From contig JARBUD010000005.1 in NCBI GenBank assembly GCA_029239875.1, forward strand, positions 1 to 64,000: a DNA stretch of 64,000 nucleotides. Direction: 5' to 3'. Shown here piece after piece: positions 43,243 to 52,535 of this stretch. A program made the translations under genes and the position numbers. The stretch is from Xanthobacteraceae bacterium (GTDB lineage: Bacteria > Pseudomonadota > Alphaproteobacteria > Rhizobiales > Xanthobacteraceae). Each line of letters opens with the position of its first letter. The first letter of the stretch is position 1. The notes under the pieces are model-generated. The model was not told the origin of the DNA, did not search any database, and saw nothing but the letters and a program-made list of their open reading frames with translations.

Positions 43243-44777
43243 GGACGGCTGCTCTCGCTGGTGGGCGCGCTCGCGGGTGCGTGCCCGGAGCCGCGGATCA
43301 TGTCGATCACCTTTCCGATAAGCGGCCAGAACAGCATGATCAAGGCCAGGGTGGTGATGGTGCCGACCAGCTTGTTCGACCAGAAGATCGACAGCCCGCC
43401 ATCGAGGCCGATCATCGACTGGCGGAAGGCGTCCTCGGCCTTGTCGCCGAGCACCAGCGCCAGGGTCAGTGGCGCCAGCGGTATACCGATCTTCTTGAAG
43501 ATGTAGCCGATCACGCCGAAGCCGAGCATCAGCCAGATGTCGAACATCGCGTTCTGCACCGCGAAGGCACCAATGGCGCAGGAGACGATGATCATCGGCG
43601 CGATGGTGGCGAAGGGCACGCGCAGCACCGAGGCGAAGAGCGGCACGGTGGCGAGCACGATGATCAGGCCGGCGATGTTGCCGAGATACATGGAGGCGAT
43701 GAGGCCCCAGACGAAGTCCTTCTGCTCGACGAAGAGCAGTGGACCCGGCTGCAGGCCCCACACCATCAGGCCGCCGAGCAGCACCGCCGCCGTGCCCGAA
43801 CCGGGAATGCCGAGCGCCAGCATCGGCAGCAGCGCCGAGGTGCCGGCGGCATGGGCCGCGGTCTCGGGCGCCAGCACGCCCTCGATCTTGCCCTTGCCGA
43901 AGCTCGCGCCCTCGCGGGAGAAGCGCTTGGCCAGGTTGTAGCCCATGAAGGAGGCGGCGATGGCCCCGCCCGGCGTGATGCCGAGCCAGCAGCCGATGGC
44001 GCTCGAGCGCAGCAGCGTCATCCAGTAGCGCGGCAGCGTCATCCAGGTCTGCCACACCACCTTGAGGCGGATCTTCGCTTCCTGCCCCTTGAAGGCGAGA
44101 TGCTCCTCCATGGCCAGCAGGATCTCGGAGATGCCGAACAGGCCGATCACCGCGACGAGGAAGTCGAAGCCGCGCAGCATCTCGATCGAGCCGAAGGTCA
44201 TGCGCAGCTCGCCGGACACCGTATCCATGCCGACGGCCGCCAGCAGGAAGCCGATGGCGAGCGAGATGATGATCTTGTGGCGGGCTTCCTTGCCGAGGCC
44301 GACGAAGGAACAGAAGGTCAGAAGATAGACCGCGAAGAATTCCGGCGGGCCGAAGCGCAGAGCGAAGGTCGCGATCCACGGCGCCAGGAAGGTGATCAGC
44401 ATCACCGCCACGATGGAGCCGACGAAGGAGGCGGTGAAGGCGGCGGTGAGAGCCTCGGCCGCCTCGCCCTTCTGCGCCATCGGGTAGCCGTCGAATGTCG
44501 TCGCGACCGACCATGCCTCACCCGGTATGTTGAACAGGATCGAGGTGATGGCGCCGCCGAACAGCGCCCCCCAATAGATGCACGACAGCAGCACGATGGC
44601 TGAGGTCGGGTCCATGGTGAAGGTGAGCGGCAGCAGGATGGCGACGCCGTTCGGCCCGCCGAGGCCCGGAAGGACGCCCACAAGGATGCCGAGGCAGATG
44701 CCGACCAGCATCAGCATCATGTTGTGGAAGGTGAGGAGGACGCCGAAGCCGTGGAACAGTGAATCGAGTGCTTCCAT
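43239..44777 (-). CDS. tctA: Tripartite tricarboxylate transporter large permease TctA
   Basis: 512-residue TctA-family permease with about 12 helices. Family signatures: GILVGVLPGLGGPNGVAILLPLTF near residue 30, SCIYWGALFGGAITSILFNIPGE, and GIPGSGTAAVLLGGLMVWGLQPGP near residue 330. It forms the channel of a tripartite tricarboxylate transporter with TctB and the periplasmic TctC. Start ATG 44777; the gap to tctB is 11 bp. Substrates of this family include citrate and other carboxylates; nothing in the sequence fixes the ligand. Confidence 0.95.
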   Translation of the reverse strand: MEALDSLFHGFGVLLTFHNMMLMLVGICLGILVGVLPGLGGPNGVAILLPLTFTMDPTSAIVLLSCIYWGALFGGAITSILFNIPGEAWSVATTFDGYPMAQKGEAAEALTAAFTASFVGSIVAVMLITFLAPWIATFALRFGPPEFFAVYLLTFCSFVGLGKEARHKIIISLAIGFLLAAVGMDTVSGELRMTFGSIEMLRGFDFLVAVIGLFGISEILLAMEEHLAFKGQEAKIRLKVVWQTWMTLPRYWMTLLRSSAIGCWLGITPGGAIAASFMGYNLAKRFSREGASFGKGKIEGVLAPETAAHAAGTSALLPMLALGIPGSGTAAVLLGGLMVWGLQPGPLLFVEQKDFVWGLIASMYLGNIAGLIIVLATVPLFASVLRVPFATIAPMIIVSCAIGAFAVQNAMFDIWLMLGFGVIGYIFKKIGIPLAPLTLALVLGDKAEDAFRQSMIGLDGGLSIFWSNKLVGTITTLALIMLFWPLIGKVIDMIRGSGHAPASAPTSESSRP

Positions 44778-44788
44778 GGGGTCCTCCT

Positions 44789-45295
44789 TTAGAAACCGAA
44801 CGCCGCTTCGAGCGGACCCTTGGGCAGCAGCACGTTGAACTGCACGTCGAAGATGTAGAACATCAGCCCGGAGAAGATCAGGCCGGTGAGCAGCGACTTC
44901 CAGACCGACAGCTTGCCGATGAAGATCATGAACGCCGAGACGAAGACGAAGCTCGCCACGTAGAGACCGATCAACTGCACGAGGAAGACGAAAAGGATGG
45001 TCGGGATGAACACCCGCAGCACCCGCCCGAAGGCGGAGCGGCCGACGAACACCTCCTCGCGCAGTTCAGCGCTGCGCAGCGCGGACACGATGCCGACGAG
45101 GCTGGCGCCGCCGAGCAGCACCGACAGGTAGAACGGGAAATAGCCGGCCTGCGGCCCGTCCGGCGCCCAGCCGGCGCCGATGCGCCAATTGTCCCAGCCG
45201 AGGAAGACGGCGACGCACAGCAGCAGCGCCATCACAACCACTTCGACATTACGCGTCGACGTCAGCGCGGCATCCGCGTTCGGGTCATCGGACAT
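44789..45295 (-). CDS. tctB: Tripartite tricarboxylate transporter small permease TctB
   Basis: 168-residue small membrane subunit with four predicted helices (NVEVVVMALLLCVAVFLGW; AGYFPFYLSVLLGGASLVGI; RVLRVFIPTILFVFLVQLIGLYVASFVFVSAFMIF; LLTGLIFSGLMFYIFDVQF). The last, with LLPKGPLE, is typical of TctB. ATG 45295. A palindromic repeat separates it from tctC, where internal termination or mRNA processing could raise the binding protein relative to the permease. Confidence 0.93.
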   Translation of the reverse strand: MSDDPNADAALTSTRNVEVVVMALLLCVAVFLGWDNWRIGAGWAPDGPQAGYFPFYLSVLLGGASLVGIVSALRSAELREEVFVGRSAFGRVLRVFIPTILFVFLVQLIGLYVASFVFVSAFMIFIGKLSVWKSLLTGLIFSGLMFYIFDVQFNVLLPKGPLEAAFGF

Positions 45296-45330
45296 CGGTT
45301 TTCTCTCCAGAGTGTCATGGTCCCGATGGA

Positions 45331-45437
45331 CCTCATCCTGAGGTGCCCGGCCGGAGGCCGGCCTCGAAGGATGCTCGCTTGAGCCCGCTGTAACGACCAT
45401 CCTTCGAGGCTCGCTGCGCGAGCACCTCAGGATGAGG
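45331..45437. repeat. Dispersed palindromic element, type A, between tctC and tctB
   Basis: Copies at 45331-45376 (CCTCATCCTGAGGTGCCCGG to GCCTCGAAGGATGCTC) and 45398-45437 (CATCCTTCGAGGC to GCACCTCAGGATGAGG) form an inverted pair. Same family as 23624-23726 and 56381-56555. Confidence 0.85.
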
Positions 45438-45500
45438 GTGTACGGGGACGGCGAAACGGTGCCGCCGACGCCTCGGGCGAGGTGCCGGCGGCGGGAGGCG

Positions 45501-46520
45501 TCAGTTCGTGGCGACGAAGCCAGACTGGGTCATGAGATCCTTGTAGAGGGCCTCGTCCTTCTCGAGGAACTTGACCATCTCTTCGCCCTTCAGGTCAGAG
45601 CCCTTCAGCGCCTGCTTCTCAAGGTATTCCTTGAATTCCTTGGTCTGGGTCAGCCTGTCGAGCATGTCCTGATAGAAGGCGACCTGGTCCGGGGTCACGC
45701 CCGAGGGCAGGAACACGCCGCGTAGCATGATCCACTGGAAGTCGATGCCCTGCGACTTGCAGGTCGGGATGTCCTTCCATGACTTGTCCGCGGTGACCTT
45801 GGCCGGATAGTTCATGACCTCGTTGTCGAACACGCAGAGCGCCTTCACCTGCCCGGCGCGCCACACGGCGATGTTCTCGGACGGGTTGTTGACGTTGACG
45901 CGGATATGGTCGCCGACCAGCTGGGTCGCTGCCTCGCCACCCGACTTGTAGGGGATGTAGCTGAACTTCACCCCGGCGATGCGCTCGATGGCGGCGCTGA
46001 GGATGTGGTCCTCGCGCTTGGAACCGGTGCCGCCCATCTTGAAGGCGCCCTCAGGCTCCTTCTTCACGGCAGCGATCAGGTCCTGCGCGGTGTTGTAGGG
46101 CGCGTTGGCGTTCACCCACAGCACGAAATTGTCGAAGGCGAGGATGCTGATCGGGGTGAGCTTGCGCCAGTCGAAGGGCAGCTTGTTCGCCAGCGGCAGC
46201 GTGTAGATGGCCGAGTTGGAGATGACCATCTTGTAGGGGTCGCCGGCGCTCGCCAGCATGTCCATCAGGCCCTCGCCGCCATTGGCGCCGCCCTTCAGCG
46301 TCACCACGATGGGGGTGGGCGAGAGTTTATTGTTCTGGATGGCCGCCTGCATCATGCGCGCCATCTGGTCGGAAGCGCCGCCGGCGCCGGCGGGCACGAT
46401 GATCTCGATCGGCTTGGTGGGCTGCCAGGCGGCGGATGCGCTCGGCGCGCCCGACAGGCTCAGGCCGGTCAGGCAGGCCGCGAGCACGGCGGTGCGCCTG
46501 GAGACGAAGCTCTCAAACAT
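45501..46520 (-). CDS. tctC: Tripartite tricarboxylate transporter substrate-binding protein TctC
   Basis: 339-residue Bug-type periplasmic binding protein. The signal region has a twin-arginine-like SRRTAVLAACLTGLSLSGAP ending SASA. The mature protein begins WQPTKPIEIIVPAGAGGASD, a family hallmark, with VVTLKGGANGGEGLMDM and the ligand-pocket region ISNSAIYT, then VKFSYIPYKSGGEA. ATG 46520 with GAGAGG upstream. Highest-level gene of the operon by position. A palindrome TGCATT-CAT-AATGCA lies ~80 bp before its start. Confidence 0.93.
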   Translation of the reverse strand: MFESFVSRRTAVLAACLTGLSLSGAPSASAAWQPTKPIEIIVPAGAGGASDQMARMMQAAIQNNKLSPTPIVVTLKGGANGGEGLMDMLASAGDPYKMVISNSAIYTLPLANKLPFDWRKLTPISILAFDNFVLWVNANAPYNTAQDLIAAVKKEPEGAFKMGGTGSKREDHILSAAIERIAGVKFSYIPYKSGGEAATQLVGDHIRVNVNNPSENIAVWRAGQVKALCVFDNEVMNYPAKVTADKSWKDIPTCKSQGIDFQWIMLRGVFLPSGVTPDQVAFYQDMLDRLTQTKEFKEYLEKQALKGSDLKGEEMVKFLEKDEALYKDLMTQSGFVATN

Positions 46521-46596
46521 ACGTCGTTCCTCTCTTGTGACGGCGCCCGATTGTTCCCGGACGTCCGAATGCGTTTCCTGAAGTCTTTTTGAGTTA

Positions 46597-46611
46597 TGCA
46601 TTCATAATGCA
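46597..46611. promoter_or_regulatory. Palindrome TGCATT-CAT-AATGCA before tctC
   Basis: Perfect 6-bp arms with a 3-bp spacer, 77 bp upstream of the tctC start, in an AT-rich promoter region. Fourteen of the 15 bases recur at 49687-49701, between the divergent dehydrogenase and aminotransferase genes. Probably an operator of the FadR-type regulator at 51112. Confidence 0.65.
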
Positions 46612-46650
46612 ATATGTGTCCGCGAAATCAAGCGGACTTTTGGCACGGCT

Positions 46651-49623
46651 CTATTCTGCCGCCTCCATCTCCCGCGTCACGCCGGCGCGGGCCGCCGCGA
46701 CGCTGCGGGCCAGAACCTCGATGACATGGATCGCCTCGCGCTGTGCGCCGTCATGGATCTGGTGACGGCACGACGTGCCGTCGGCCACGACCAGCGTGTC
46801 CGGCTCGGCCTTTCGCACCGCCGGCAGCAGCGAGAGCTCGGCCATGGCGAGCGAGGTGTCGATGGTCTCGGCGTGATAGCCAAAGGCCCCGGCCATGCCG
46901 CAGCAGCTCGATTCCACCGTCTCGACCTTCAGCCCCGGCACGAGGCGCAGAGCCTTCTCCACCGCGCCCATCGCGCCGAAGCTCTTCTGGTGGCAATGGC
47001 CGTGCAGCAGCGCCTTCTCCGCCACCGGCGCCAGCGGCAGGACGAACCGCCCGGCGTCGATCTCGCGGGCGATGAACTCCTCGATCAGCAGCGCATGGGC
47101 GGAAAGCCGCTGCGTCCCCTCCCCCGGCAGCATGGAGGGCAACTCGTCGCGGAAGGCGAGCAGGCAGCTCGGCTCCAGCCCGACCACCGGCACGCCGCGG
47201 GCGATGAAGGGGGCGTAGGTCTCAACCACGCGCGCCGCCTCCGTCTTCGCCTCGTCGACGAGGCCGGCGGAGAGGAAGGTGCGCCCGCAACACAGCGGTC
47301 GGCTCGCCCCGTCCGCCGGGCGCGGCATGTGCACTCGGTAGCCGGCGGCGGTGAGCACCTCCAGCGCCGCGACCACGTTCTCCTTCTCGAACCAGCGATT
47401 GAAGGTGTCGGCGAACAGAACCACCTCGCGCCCATCCTCCGGGCCGAAGGCGCCCTGCTCCTCACGGAAGGCATCCGGGCGCCAGCGCGGCAGCGAGCGC
47501 CGCGCGCTGAACTGGGCGACGATTTCCGAGAGCTTCGCCGCGCCCGGGAGCGTGTCGCGCAGGTTCAGCAGCCACGGCACCTTCGAGGCCAGCGCTGCAT
47601 AGCGCGGCAGATAGGCGACAAGCCGCTGGTGCAGGCCGATGCCCTTCGCCTTCGCCCGCGCCGCCAGCGCCTCGATCTTCATCTTGGCCATGTCGACGCC
47701 GGTCGGGCATTCGCGCCGGCAGCCCTTGCAGGAGACGCACAGCTTCAGCGTCTCCATCATCTCGTCGGAAGCGAGCGCGTCCGGGCCGAGGCGGCCGGAG
47801 ATGGCGAGGCGCAGCGTGTTGGCGCGTCCGCGCGTCACGTCCTTCTCGTCGCGGGTGACGCGGTAGCTCGGGCACATCACGCCGCCCGCCATCTTCCGGC
47901 AGGCGCCGTTGTTGTTGCACATCTCGATGGCGCCCTGCAGGCCGCCGCCGGCGCCACTATAGCCGGTCCAATCGAGCGCGGCCGGGATGGGGGCGACCTT
48001 GTAATCGGGCGCGTAGCGGAACAACGAGCGGTCGTCGAATTTCGGCGGACGGACGATCTTGCCGGGATTGTAGAGCCCGTTCGGATCGAAGCGGTCTTTC
48101 ACCTCCTCGAAAGCGTGGACCAGCCGCTGCCCGAACATCTTCTCGTGGAACTCGGAACGGACGATGCCGTCGCCATGCTCGCCGGAATGCGAGCCCTTGT
48201 ACTCGCGCACCATGTCGAAGGCTTCCTCGGCGATGGCGCGCATCGCCTTCACATCCTTCTCCTGGCGGAGGTTCAGCACCGGGCGGACGTGCAGGCAGCC
48301 CTCGGAGGCATGCGCGTACCAAGTGCCGCGGGTGCCGTTCTTCTCGAACACCTCGGTCAGCCGCGCCGTGTAGTCGGCGAGGTGCTCCAGCGGCACGGCG
48401 CAGTCCTCGACGAAGGAGACCGGCTTTCCCGCCTCCTTCATCGACATCATGATGTTGAGCCCGGAGGTGCGCACATCGGCGATAGCAGCCTGCAAGCCCG
48501 CCTCGCGCACCGGCACGACGCCACCCCACTGCGCGCCGCTCCTGTCCCAGCCGAAGCCGAGATCGCCCATGGTCTCTTCCAGCAGCTTCAGCCGCCGCTC
48601 GTTCTCGGCCTCGTCCTCGGCGAACTCGACCAGGAGGATCGCTTCCGGCCTGCCCTGCACGAACTGCTTGAGCGTCGCCTGGAACATCGGGATCTCGCTC
48701 GCCAGCGCGAGCAGGGTCGAATCTACCAATTCCACCGCGATGGGCTTGAGCTTCACGAGATGCTGGGCGGCATCCATCGCCGCGTAGAAGCTGCCGAAAT
48801 GGCAGGCGCCGATTACCTTCTTGCCGATCAGCGGCCAGAGCTTGAGCTCGATCCGGGTCGAATAGGCGAGCGTACCTTCCGAGCCGACGAGGATATGGGC
48901 GAGGTTGTAACCGCGCCCATCCGGCAGCAGCGCGTCGAGATTGTAGCCACCGACGCGCCGCTGCACCTTCGGGAAGCGCAGCGCCACCTCCGCCGCCTCG
49001 CGCGCCCCGAGTTCGATCAGGTCACGGGCGAGCGGCGCCAGCGGCGAATCGGGCGGCAGGCCGGACAGGTTGTGGTCGACCGTGCCGAAATGCGCCTTGG
49101 TGCCGTCGGCCAGCATGGCGTCGATGGAGATGACGTTGTCACGCATCGTGCCGTAGCGCAGCGAGCGCCCGCCGCAGCTATTATTGCCGGCCATGCCGCC
49201 GATTGTGGCGCGGCTGGCGGTCGATACGTCGACGGGGAACCACAGCCCGTGCTGCTTCAGCGATCGGTTGAGGTCGTCCAGGACGATGCCCGGCTCGACG
49301 ATGCAGCGCCCGCCCTCGACGTCGAGTTCGAGGATGCGGTTGAGGTGCTTTGAGCCGTCGACCACCAACGATTCGTTGATGGTCTGGCCGCATTGCGAGG
49401 TTCCCCCGCCGCGCGGCGTGACCGGGATGCCCTCGGCCCGCGCCAGCGCGATGGCGCGCTCGGCCTCTTCCGTGCTGCGCGGCACGACCACGCCCACCGG
49501 CATGATCTGGTAGAATGAGGCGTCCGTGGCATAGCGCCCGCGATTGAAGCGGTCGAACCATACGTCACCCGTCACTTCCGCCTTCAGGCGCCGCTCCAGT
49601 CCGGGCGCCAGCCGTGCCGCCAT
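46651..49623 (-). CDS. Fused FAD-linked 2-hydroxy-acid dehydrogenase with Fe-S/CCG domains
   Basis: 990-residue fusion like YdiJ/D-2-hydroxyglutarate dehydrogenase. Order: FAD-binding PCMH domain (~40-190, VTPRGGGTSQCGQ and ATIGGMAGNNSCGGRSLRYG), FAD-oxidase C-terminal domain (~270-540; SGEHGDGIVRSEF), two ferredoxin-type cysteine clusters (CNNNGACRKMAGGVMCPSY near 566 and CVSCKGCRRECPTG near 628), then CCG domains (CCGRTFLSAGL, HGHCHQKS, SSCCGMAGAFGYH). It resembles GlcD and GlcF in one chain and should oxidise a D-2-hydroxy acid and pass electrons to quinone. Exact substrate unknown. ATG 49623 with GGGAGAG. Confidence 0.93.
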   Translation of the reverse strand: MAARLAPGLERRLKAEVTGDVWFDRFNRGRYATDASFYQIMPVGVVVPRSTEEAERAIALARAEGIPVTPRGGGTSQCGQTINESLVVDGSKHLNRILELDVEGGRCIVEPGIVLDDLNRSLKQHGLWFPVDVSTASRATIGGMAGNNSCGGRSLRYGTMRDNVISIDAMLADGTKAHFGTVDHNLSGLPPDSPLAPLARDLIELGAREAAEVALRFPKVQRRVGGYNLDALLPDGRGYNLAHILVGSEGTLAYSTRIELKLWPLIGKKVIGACHFGSFYAAMDAAQHLVKLKPIAVELVDSTLLALASEIPMFQATLKQFVQGRPEAILLVEFAEDEAENERRLKLLEETMGDLGFGWDRSGAQWGGVVPVREAGLQAAIADVRTSGLNIMMSMKEAGKPVSFVEDCAVPLEHLADYTARLTEVFEKNGTRGTWYAHASEGCLHVRPVLNLRQEKDVKAMRAIAEEAFDMVREYKGSHSGEHGDGIVRSEFHEKMFGQRLVHAFEEVKDRFDPNGLYNPGKIVRPPKFDDRSLFRYAPDYKVAPIPAALDWTGYSGAGGGLQGAIEMCNNNGACRKMAGGVMCPSYRVTRDEKDVTRGRANTLRLAISGRLGPDALASDEMMETLKLCVSCKGCRRECPTGVDMAKMKIEALAARAKAKGIGLHQRLVAYLPRYAALASKVPWLLNLRDTLPGAAKLSEIVAQFSARRSLPRWRPDAFREEQGAFGPEDGREVVLFADTFNRWFEKENVVAALEVLTAAGYRVHMPRPADGASRPLCCGRTFLSAGLVDEAKTEAARVVETYAPFIARGVPVVGLEPSCLLAFRDELPSMLPGEGTQRLSAHALLIEEFIAREIDAGRFVLPLAPVAEKALLHGHCHQKSFGAMGAVEKALRLVPGLKVETVESSCCGMAGAFGYHAETIDTSLAMAELSLLPAVRKAEPDTLVVADGTSCRHQIHDGAQREAIHVIEVLARSVAAARAGVTREMEAAE

Positions 49624-49686
49624 GATGTCGTCTCTCCCTCGCGTCCATCCGATCGCCGGCGCGACCCGATGGACTTGGACGAATTT

Positions 49687-49709
49687 TGCATTCATAATTC
49701 ATTTATGCA
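49687..49709. promoter_or_regulatory. Second TGCATTCATAAT-type operator
   Basis: TGCATTCATAATTCA at 49687-49701 matches the tctC palindrome in 14 of 15 positions, and continues to ATGCA at 49705-49709, giving outer arms TGCAT/ATGCA. It sits between the divergent dehydrogenase and aminotransferase starts and could control both. Confidence 0.6.
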
Positions 49710-49787
49710 AGATGGGGCGCCGGAAAACAGGTTCCGGCCCGCCATTCGAGAAGGGACGCGCCCAGCGCGCCAAGGGAGAGAAGACCG

Positions 49788-50993
49788 ATGTCCAGCAATG
49801 CCGCCCGGGTCGCGGGTCGCCATTTCCTGCAAATTCCGGGACCGACCCCGGTGCCTGACCGCATCCTGCGGGCGATGGACATGCCGACCATCGACCACCG
49901 CGGTCCCGAGTTCCAGAAGCTCGGCAAGCGCGTGCTGGAAGGCATGAAGTCGATCTTCAAGACCGCCAATCCGGTCATCATCTACCCGGCCTCTGGCACC
50001 GGCGCGTGGGAAGCCGCGCTCGCCAACGTGCTTTCCCCCGGCGACAAGGTGCTGATGTTCGAGACCGGCCATTTCGCCACGCTGTGGAAGAACATGGCGA
50101 TCAAGCTCGGCCTGCATCCCGAGTTCATCCCTTCCGACTGGCGCATCGGCGCGGATGCCGCCGCCATCGAGGCGCGGCTGCGCGAGGACAAGAACCACGA
50201 ATTCAAGGCGGTCTGCGTCGTCCATAACGAAACCTCGACCGGCTGCATCTCGCTCATCCCCGAGGTGCGCAAGGCCATCGACGCCGCCGACCATCCGGCG
50301 CTGCTCCTCGTCGACACCATCTCGTCGCTGGCCTCGATCGACTACCGCCATGACGAGTGGGGCGTCGACGTCACCGTCTCCGGCTCGCAGAAGGGCCTGA
50401 TGCTGCCGCCGGGCCTGTCCTTCAACGCCCTCTCGCCCAAGGCGCTGGCGGCGGCCAAGAAGTCGACCACGCCCAAGCTTTTCTGGTCGTGGGAGGAGAT
50501 GCTGCCGCACAACGAGAAGGGCTTTTTCCCCTACACGCCCGGCACCAACCTGCTCTACGGACTCGCCGAGGCCATCGACATGCTGCACGAGGAAGGCTTG
50601 GACAACGTCTTCGCCCGCCATGATCGCCATGCCGAGGCCACCCGCGGCGCGGTGCGCGCCTGGGGCCTCGAGGTGCTCTGCCGCGAGCCGAAGTACTATT
50701 CCTCCTCGCTGACCGCGGTGATGATGCCCGAGGGCCACGACGCCGACGCCTTCCGCGAGAAGACGCTGAACCATTTCGACATGTCGCTCGGCACCGGCCT
50801 CACCAAGCTCAGCGGCAAGGTGTTCCGCATCGGCCATCTCGGCGACACCAACGACCTGACCATCCTCGGCGCGCTGTCGGGTGTGGAGATGGGCCTGTCG
50901 ATCGCCGGCGTGCCGCACAAGAAGGGCGGCGTGCAGGCGGCGATGGACTATCTGACCGAGTGCGCCAGCGGCGCCCTGCGCGCTGCCGCCTGA
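49788..50993 (+). CDS. Serine/alanine--glyoxylate aminotransferase family enzyme
   Basis: 401-residue class V PLP aminotransferase that transfers amino groups to glyoxylate. Landmarks: GRHFLQIPGPTPVPDRILRAM, YPASGTGAWEAAL, VHNETSTGC, LLVDTISSLAS and VTVSGSQKGLMLPPGL with PLP lysine 202. The KEVFRIGHLG-type element appears as KVFRIGHLGDTNDL. This pattern fits serine-glyoxylate aminotransferases of methylotrophs and photorespiratory-type pathways. ATG 49788 with GGGAGAG. Divergent from the dehydrogenase, whose glyoxylate-type product it may consume. Confidence 0.93.
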   Translation: MSSNAARVAGRHFLQIPGPTPVPDRILRAMDMPTIDHRGPEFQKLGKRVLEGMKSIFKTANPVIIYPASGTGAWEAALANVLSPGDKVLMFETGHFATLWKNMAIKLGLHPEFIPSDWRIGADAAAIEARLREDKNHEFKAVCVVHNETSTGCISLIPEVRKAIDAADHPALLLVDTISSLASIDYRHDEWGVDVTVSGSQKGLMLPPGLSFNALSPKALAAAKKSTTPKLFWSWEEMLPHNEKGFFPYTPGTNLLYGLAEAIDMLHEEGLDNVFARHDRHAEATRGAVRAWGLEVLCREPKYYSSSLTAVMMPEGHDADAFREKTLNHFDMSLGTGLTKLSGKVFRIGHLGDTNDLTILGALSGVEMGLSIAGVPHKKGGVQAAMDYLTECASGALRAAA

Positions 50994-51111
50994 CCCGGCG
51001 GCAGCCTGAAATCGGCGCCGGCTTGCGTAATTCGCCGGCCGGCGCAATTTTGGGGAATCTATCTGCCCCTCAGCCGCGCCGGGCGCGCGGCATTTTGGAG
51101 AGAACCGCCGC

Positions 51112-51798
51112 ATGGCGATGTCGGAGACCGCCATCATCCCGCGCCGCAGCCTGCACGACGAGCTGGCCGCGCAGCTGCGCGACATGCTCATGCGCGGCGA
51201 CCTCAAGGCCGGCGACAAGATCTCCGAACAGGCCCTGTGCCAGCGCTTCGGTGTCTCGCGCACGCCGCTGCGCGAGGCGCTCAAGGTGCTCGCCAATGAG
51301 GGGCTGCTGATCCTCTCGCCCAATCGCGGGGCCAGCGTCGCCCGCGTCTCGCCCGAGGAAGTGGACGAGCTGTTCCCGATCATGGGGGCGATGGAGGGGC
51401 TGGCCGGCGAGGCCGCCTGCGCCCGCGCCACCGACGCCGACGTCGCCCGCGTGCAGGCCATGCATGACGAGATGCTGGAGTTCTACCGCGCCGGCGATCC
51501 GGCCGGCTATCTGCGGCTCAACCGCCGCATCCACGAGGCGTTCTTCGAGATCGCCGGCAACTCCGCGCTGACGCAGTTCTACCAGACCCTCATGGTGCGC
51601 ATCCACGCGGTGCGCTTCATTGCCCAGAAGTCCAGCGAGCGCTGGCGCGAGGCGGTCGACGACCATGAGGAGATGATGGCAGCGCTCAAGGCCCGCGACG
51701 GCGTGCGGCTCGGCACCGTCCTCAAGGAGCATCTGCGCCACAAGGCCGGTATGGTGCACGAATCGCTCGACGAGTTGGACAGCCGCGCAGCGGAGTAA
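51112..51798 (+). CDS. FadR-subfamily GntR transcriptional regulator (FCD domain)
   Basis: 228-residue regulator. Winged helix at ~12-75 (SLHDELAAQLRDMLMRGDLK and LCQRFGVSRTPLREALKVLA), then an FCD ligand-binding domain (LNRRIHEAFFEIAGNSALTQFY, RWREAVDDHEEMMAALKARDG with its metal-type histidines). It follows the aminotransferase gene by 118 bp on the same strand. Control of the tct operon and of the dehydrogenase/aminotransferase pair through the TGCATT palindromes is inferred. Start ATG 51112 after GGAGAG. Confidence 0.92.
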   Translation: MAMSETAIIPRRSLHDELAAQLRDMLMRGDLKAGDKISEQALCQRFGVSRTPLREALKVLANEGLLILSPNRGASVARVSPEEVDELFPIMGAMEGLAGEAACARATDADVARVQAMHDEMLEFYRAGDPAGYLRLNRRIHEAFFEIAGNSALTQFYQTLMVRIHAVRFIAQKSSERWREAVDDHEEMMAALKARDGVRLGTVLKEHLRHKAGMVHESLDELDSRAAE

Positions 51799-51817
51799 AC
51801 CGGCGCTCCCCTTGCAT

Positions 51818-51906
51818 CGTCATCCCGGACGGCCGTTAGGCCGATCCGGGATCGCGCAAACATCGGAGAGCGATCCCGGCTCTCGCTACGCTCGGCCCGG
51901 ATGACG
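51818..51906. repeat. Dispersed palindromic element, type B, second copy
   Basis: CGTCATCCCGG at the left and CCGGATGACG at the right, with internal GATCCGGGATCG and CGATCCCGG arms. It lies between the regulator gene and the convergent azoR gene. Confidence 0.75.
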
Positions 51907-51914
51907 ACAAAACT

Positions 51915-52514
51915 TCACGCCGCCCGCAGCTCGCCCGCGTTCTTCAGCGCGCCTTCCAGCGCGCTCTCGCGCAGGCCCATGGTGATGCCGTCGGCATGTA
52001 TGAATTCCGGCTCGCTCACGCCGATGAAACCAAGGATCCAGCGCAGATAGGTCTCGGCATGCTCGGCCATGGCGGCGAAGGCCGGGTCGGCATAGATGCC
52101 GCCGCGCGACAGCGCCACGATCACCCGCTTGTTCCCCGCCAGACCCTGCGCCTTGCCGTCCGCATAGGCAAAGGTCTTGCCCGGCACGAGGATGCGGTCG
52201 ATCCAGGCCCGAAGCTGAGTAGGAACGGAGAAGTTGTACATCGGCGCGCCGATGACCACGATGTCGGCGGCGAGGAACTCGTCCAGCGCCTGCTGGCTCG
52301 GCGCATCACCCTTGCCGCCGGTGATCGGGTGGTCGGCCGGCATACTGGCGGGCGTCGCGTGCGGCAGCGGCTCGGCCGCGAGGTCGCGATAGACGACGTG
52401 GAGCGAGGGCTCGGCAGCGGTGAGGCGGGCGACGATCGCCGCGCTGACCTGGCGACTCACCGAATGGCCGCCGAGAATGGAGGAATCGATATGCAGAAGG
52501 GTACGGGTTGCCAT
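51915..52514 (-). CDS. azoR: FMN-dependent NADH-azoreductase
   Basis: 199-residue flavodoxin-like quinone/azo reductase. Motifs: [17 protein letters not shown] (phosphate-binding SxxxxxSxS), [19 protein letters not shown] (FMN-binding MYN) and [10 protein letters not shown]. These match the AzoR family closely. ATG 52514. It is divergent from an HxlR-type regulator 106 bp away, a common pairing in which the regulator responds to quinones, azo compounds or electrophiles. Confidence 0.95.
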   Translation of the reverse strand: MATRTLLHIDSSILGGHSVSRQVSAAIVARLTAAEPSLHVVYRDLAAEPLPHATPASMPADHPITGGKGDAPSQQALDEFLAADIVVIGAPMYNFSVPTQLRAWIDRILVPGKTFAYADGKAQGLAGNKRVIVALSRGGIYADPAFAAMAEHAETYLRWILGFIGVSEPEFIHADGITMGLRESALEGALKNAGELRAA

Positions 52515-52535
52515 GTGTTGATACCGTGATAATCC

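Noticed and set aside
46726-49353. An 875-codon plus-strand open frame opposite the dehydrogenase
   Set aside because: No conserved motif; the minus strand shows FAD, Fe-S and CCG signatures throughout.
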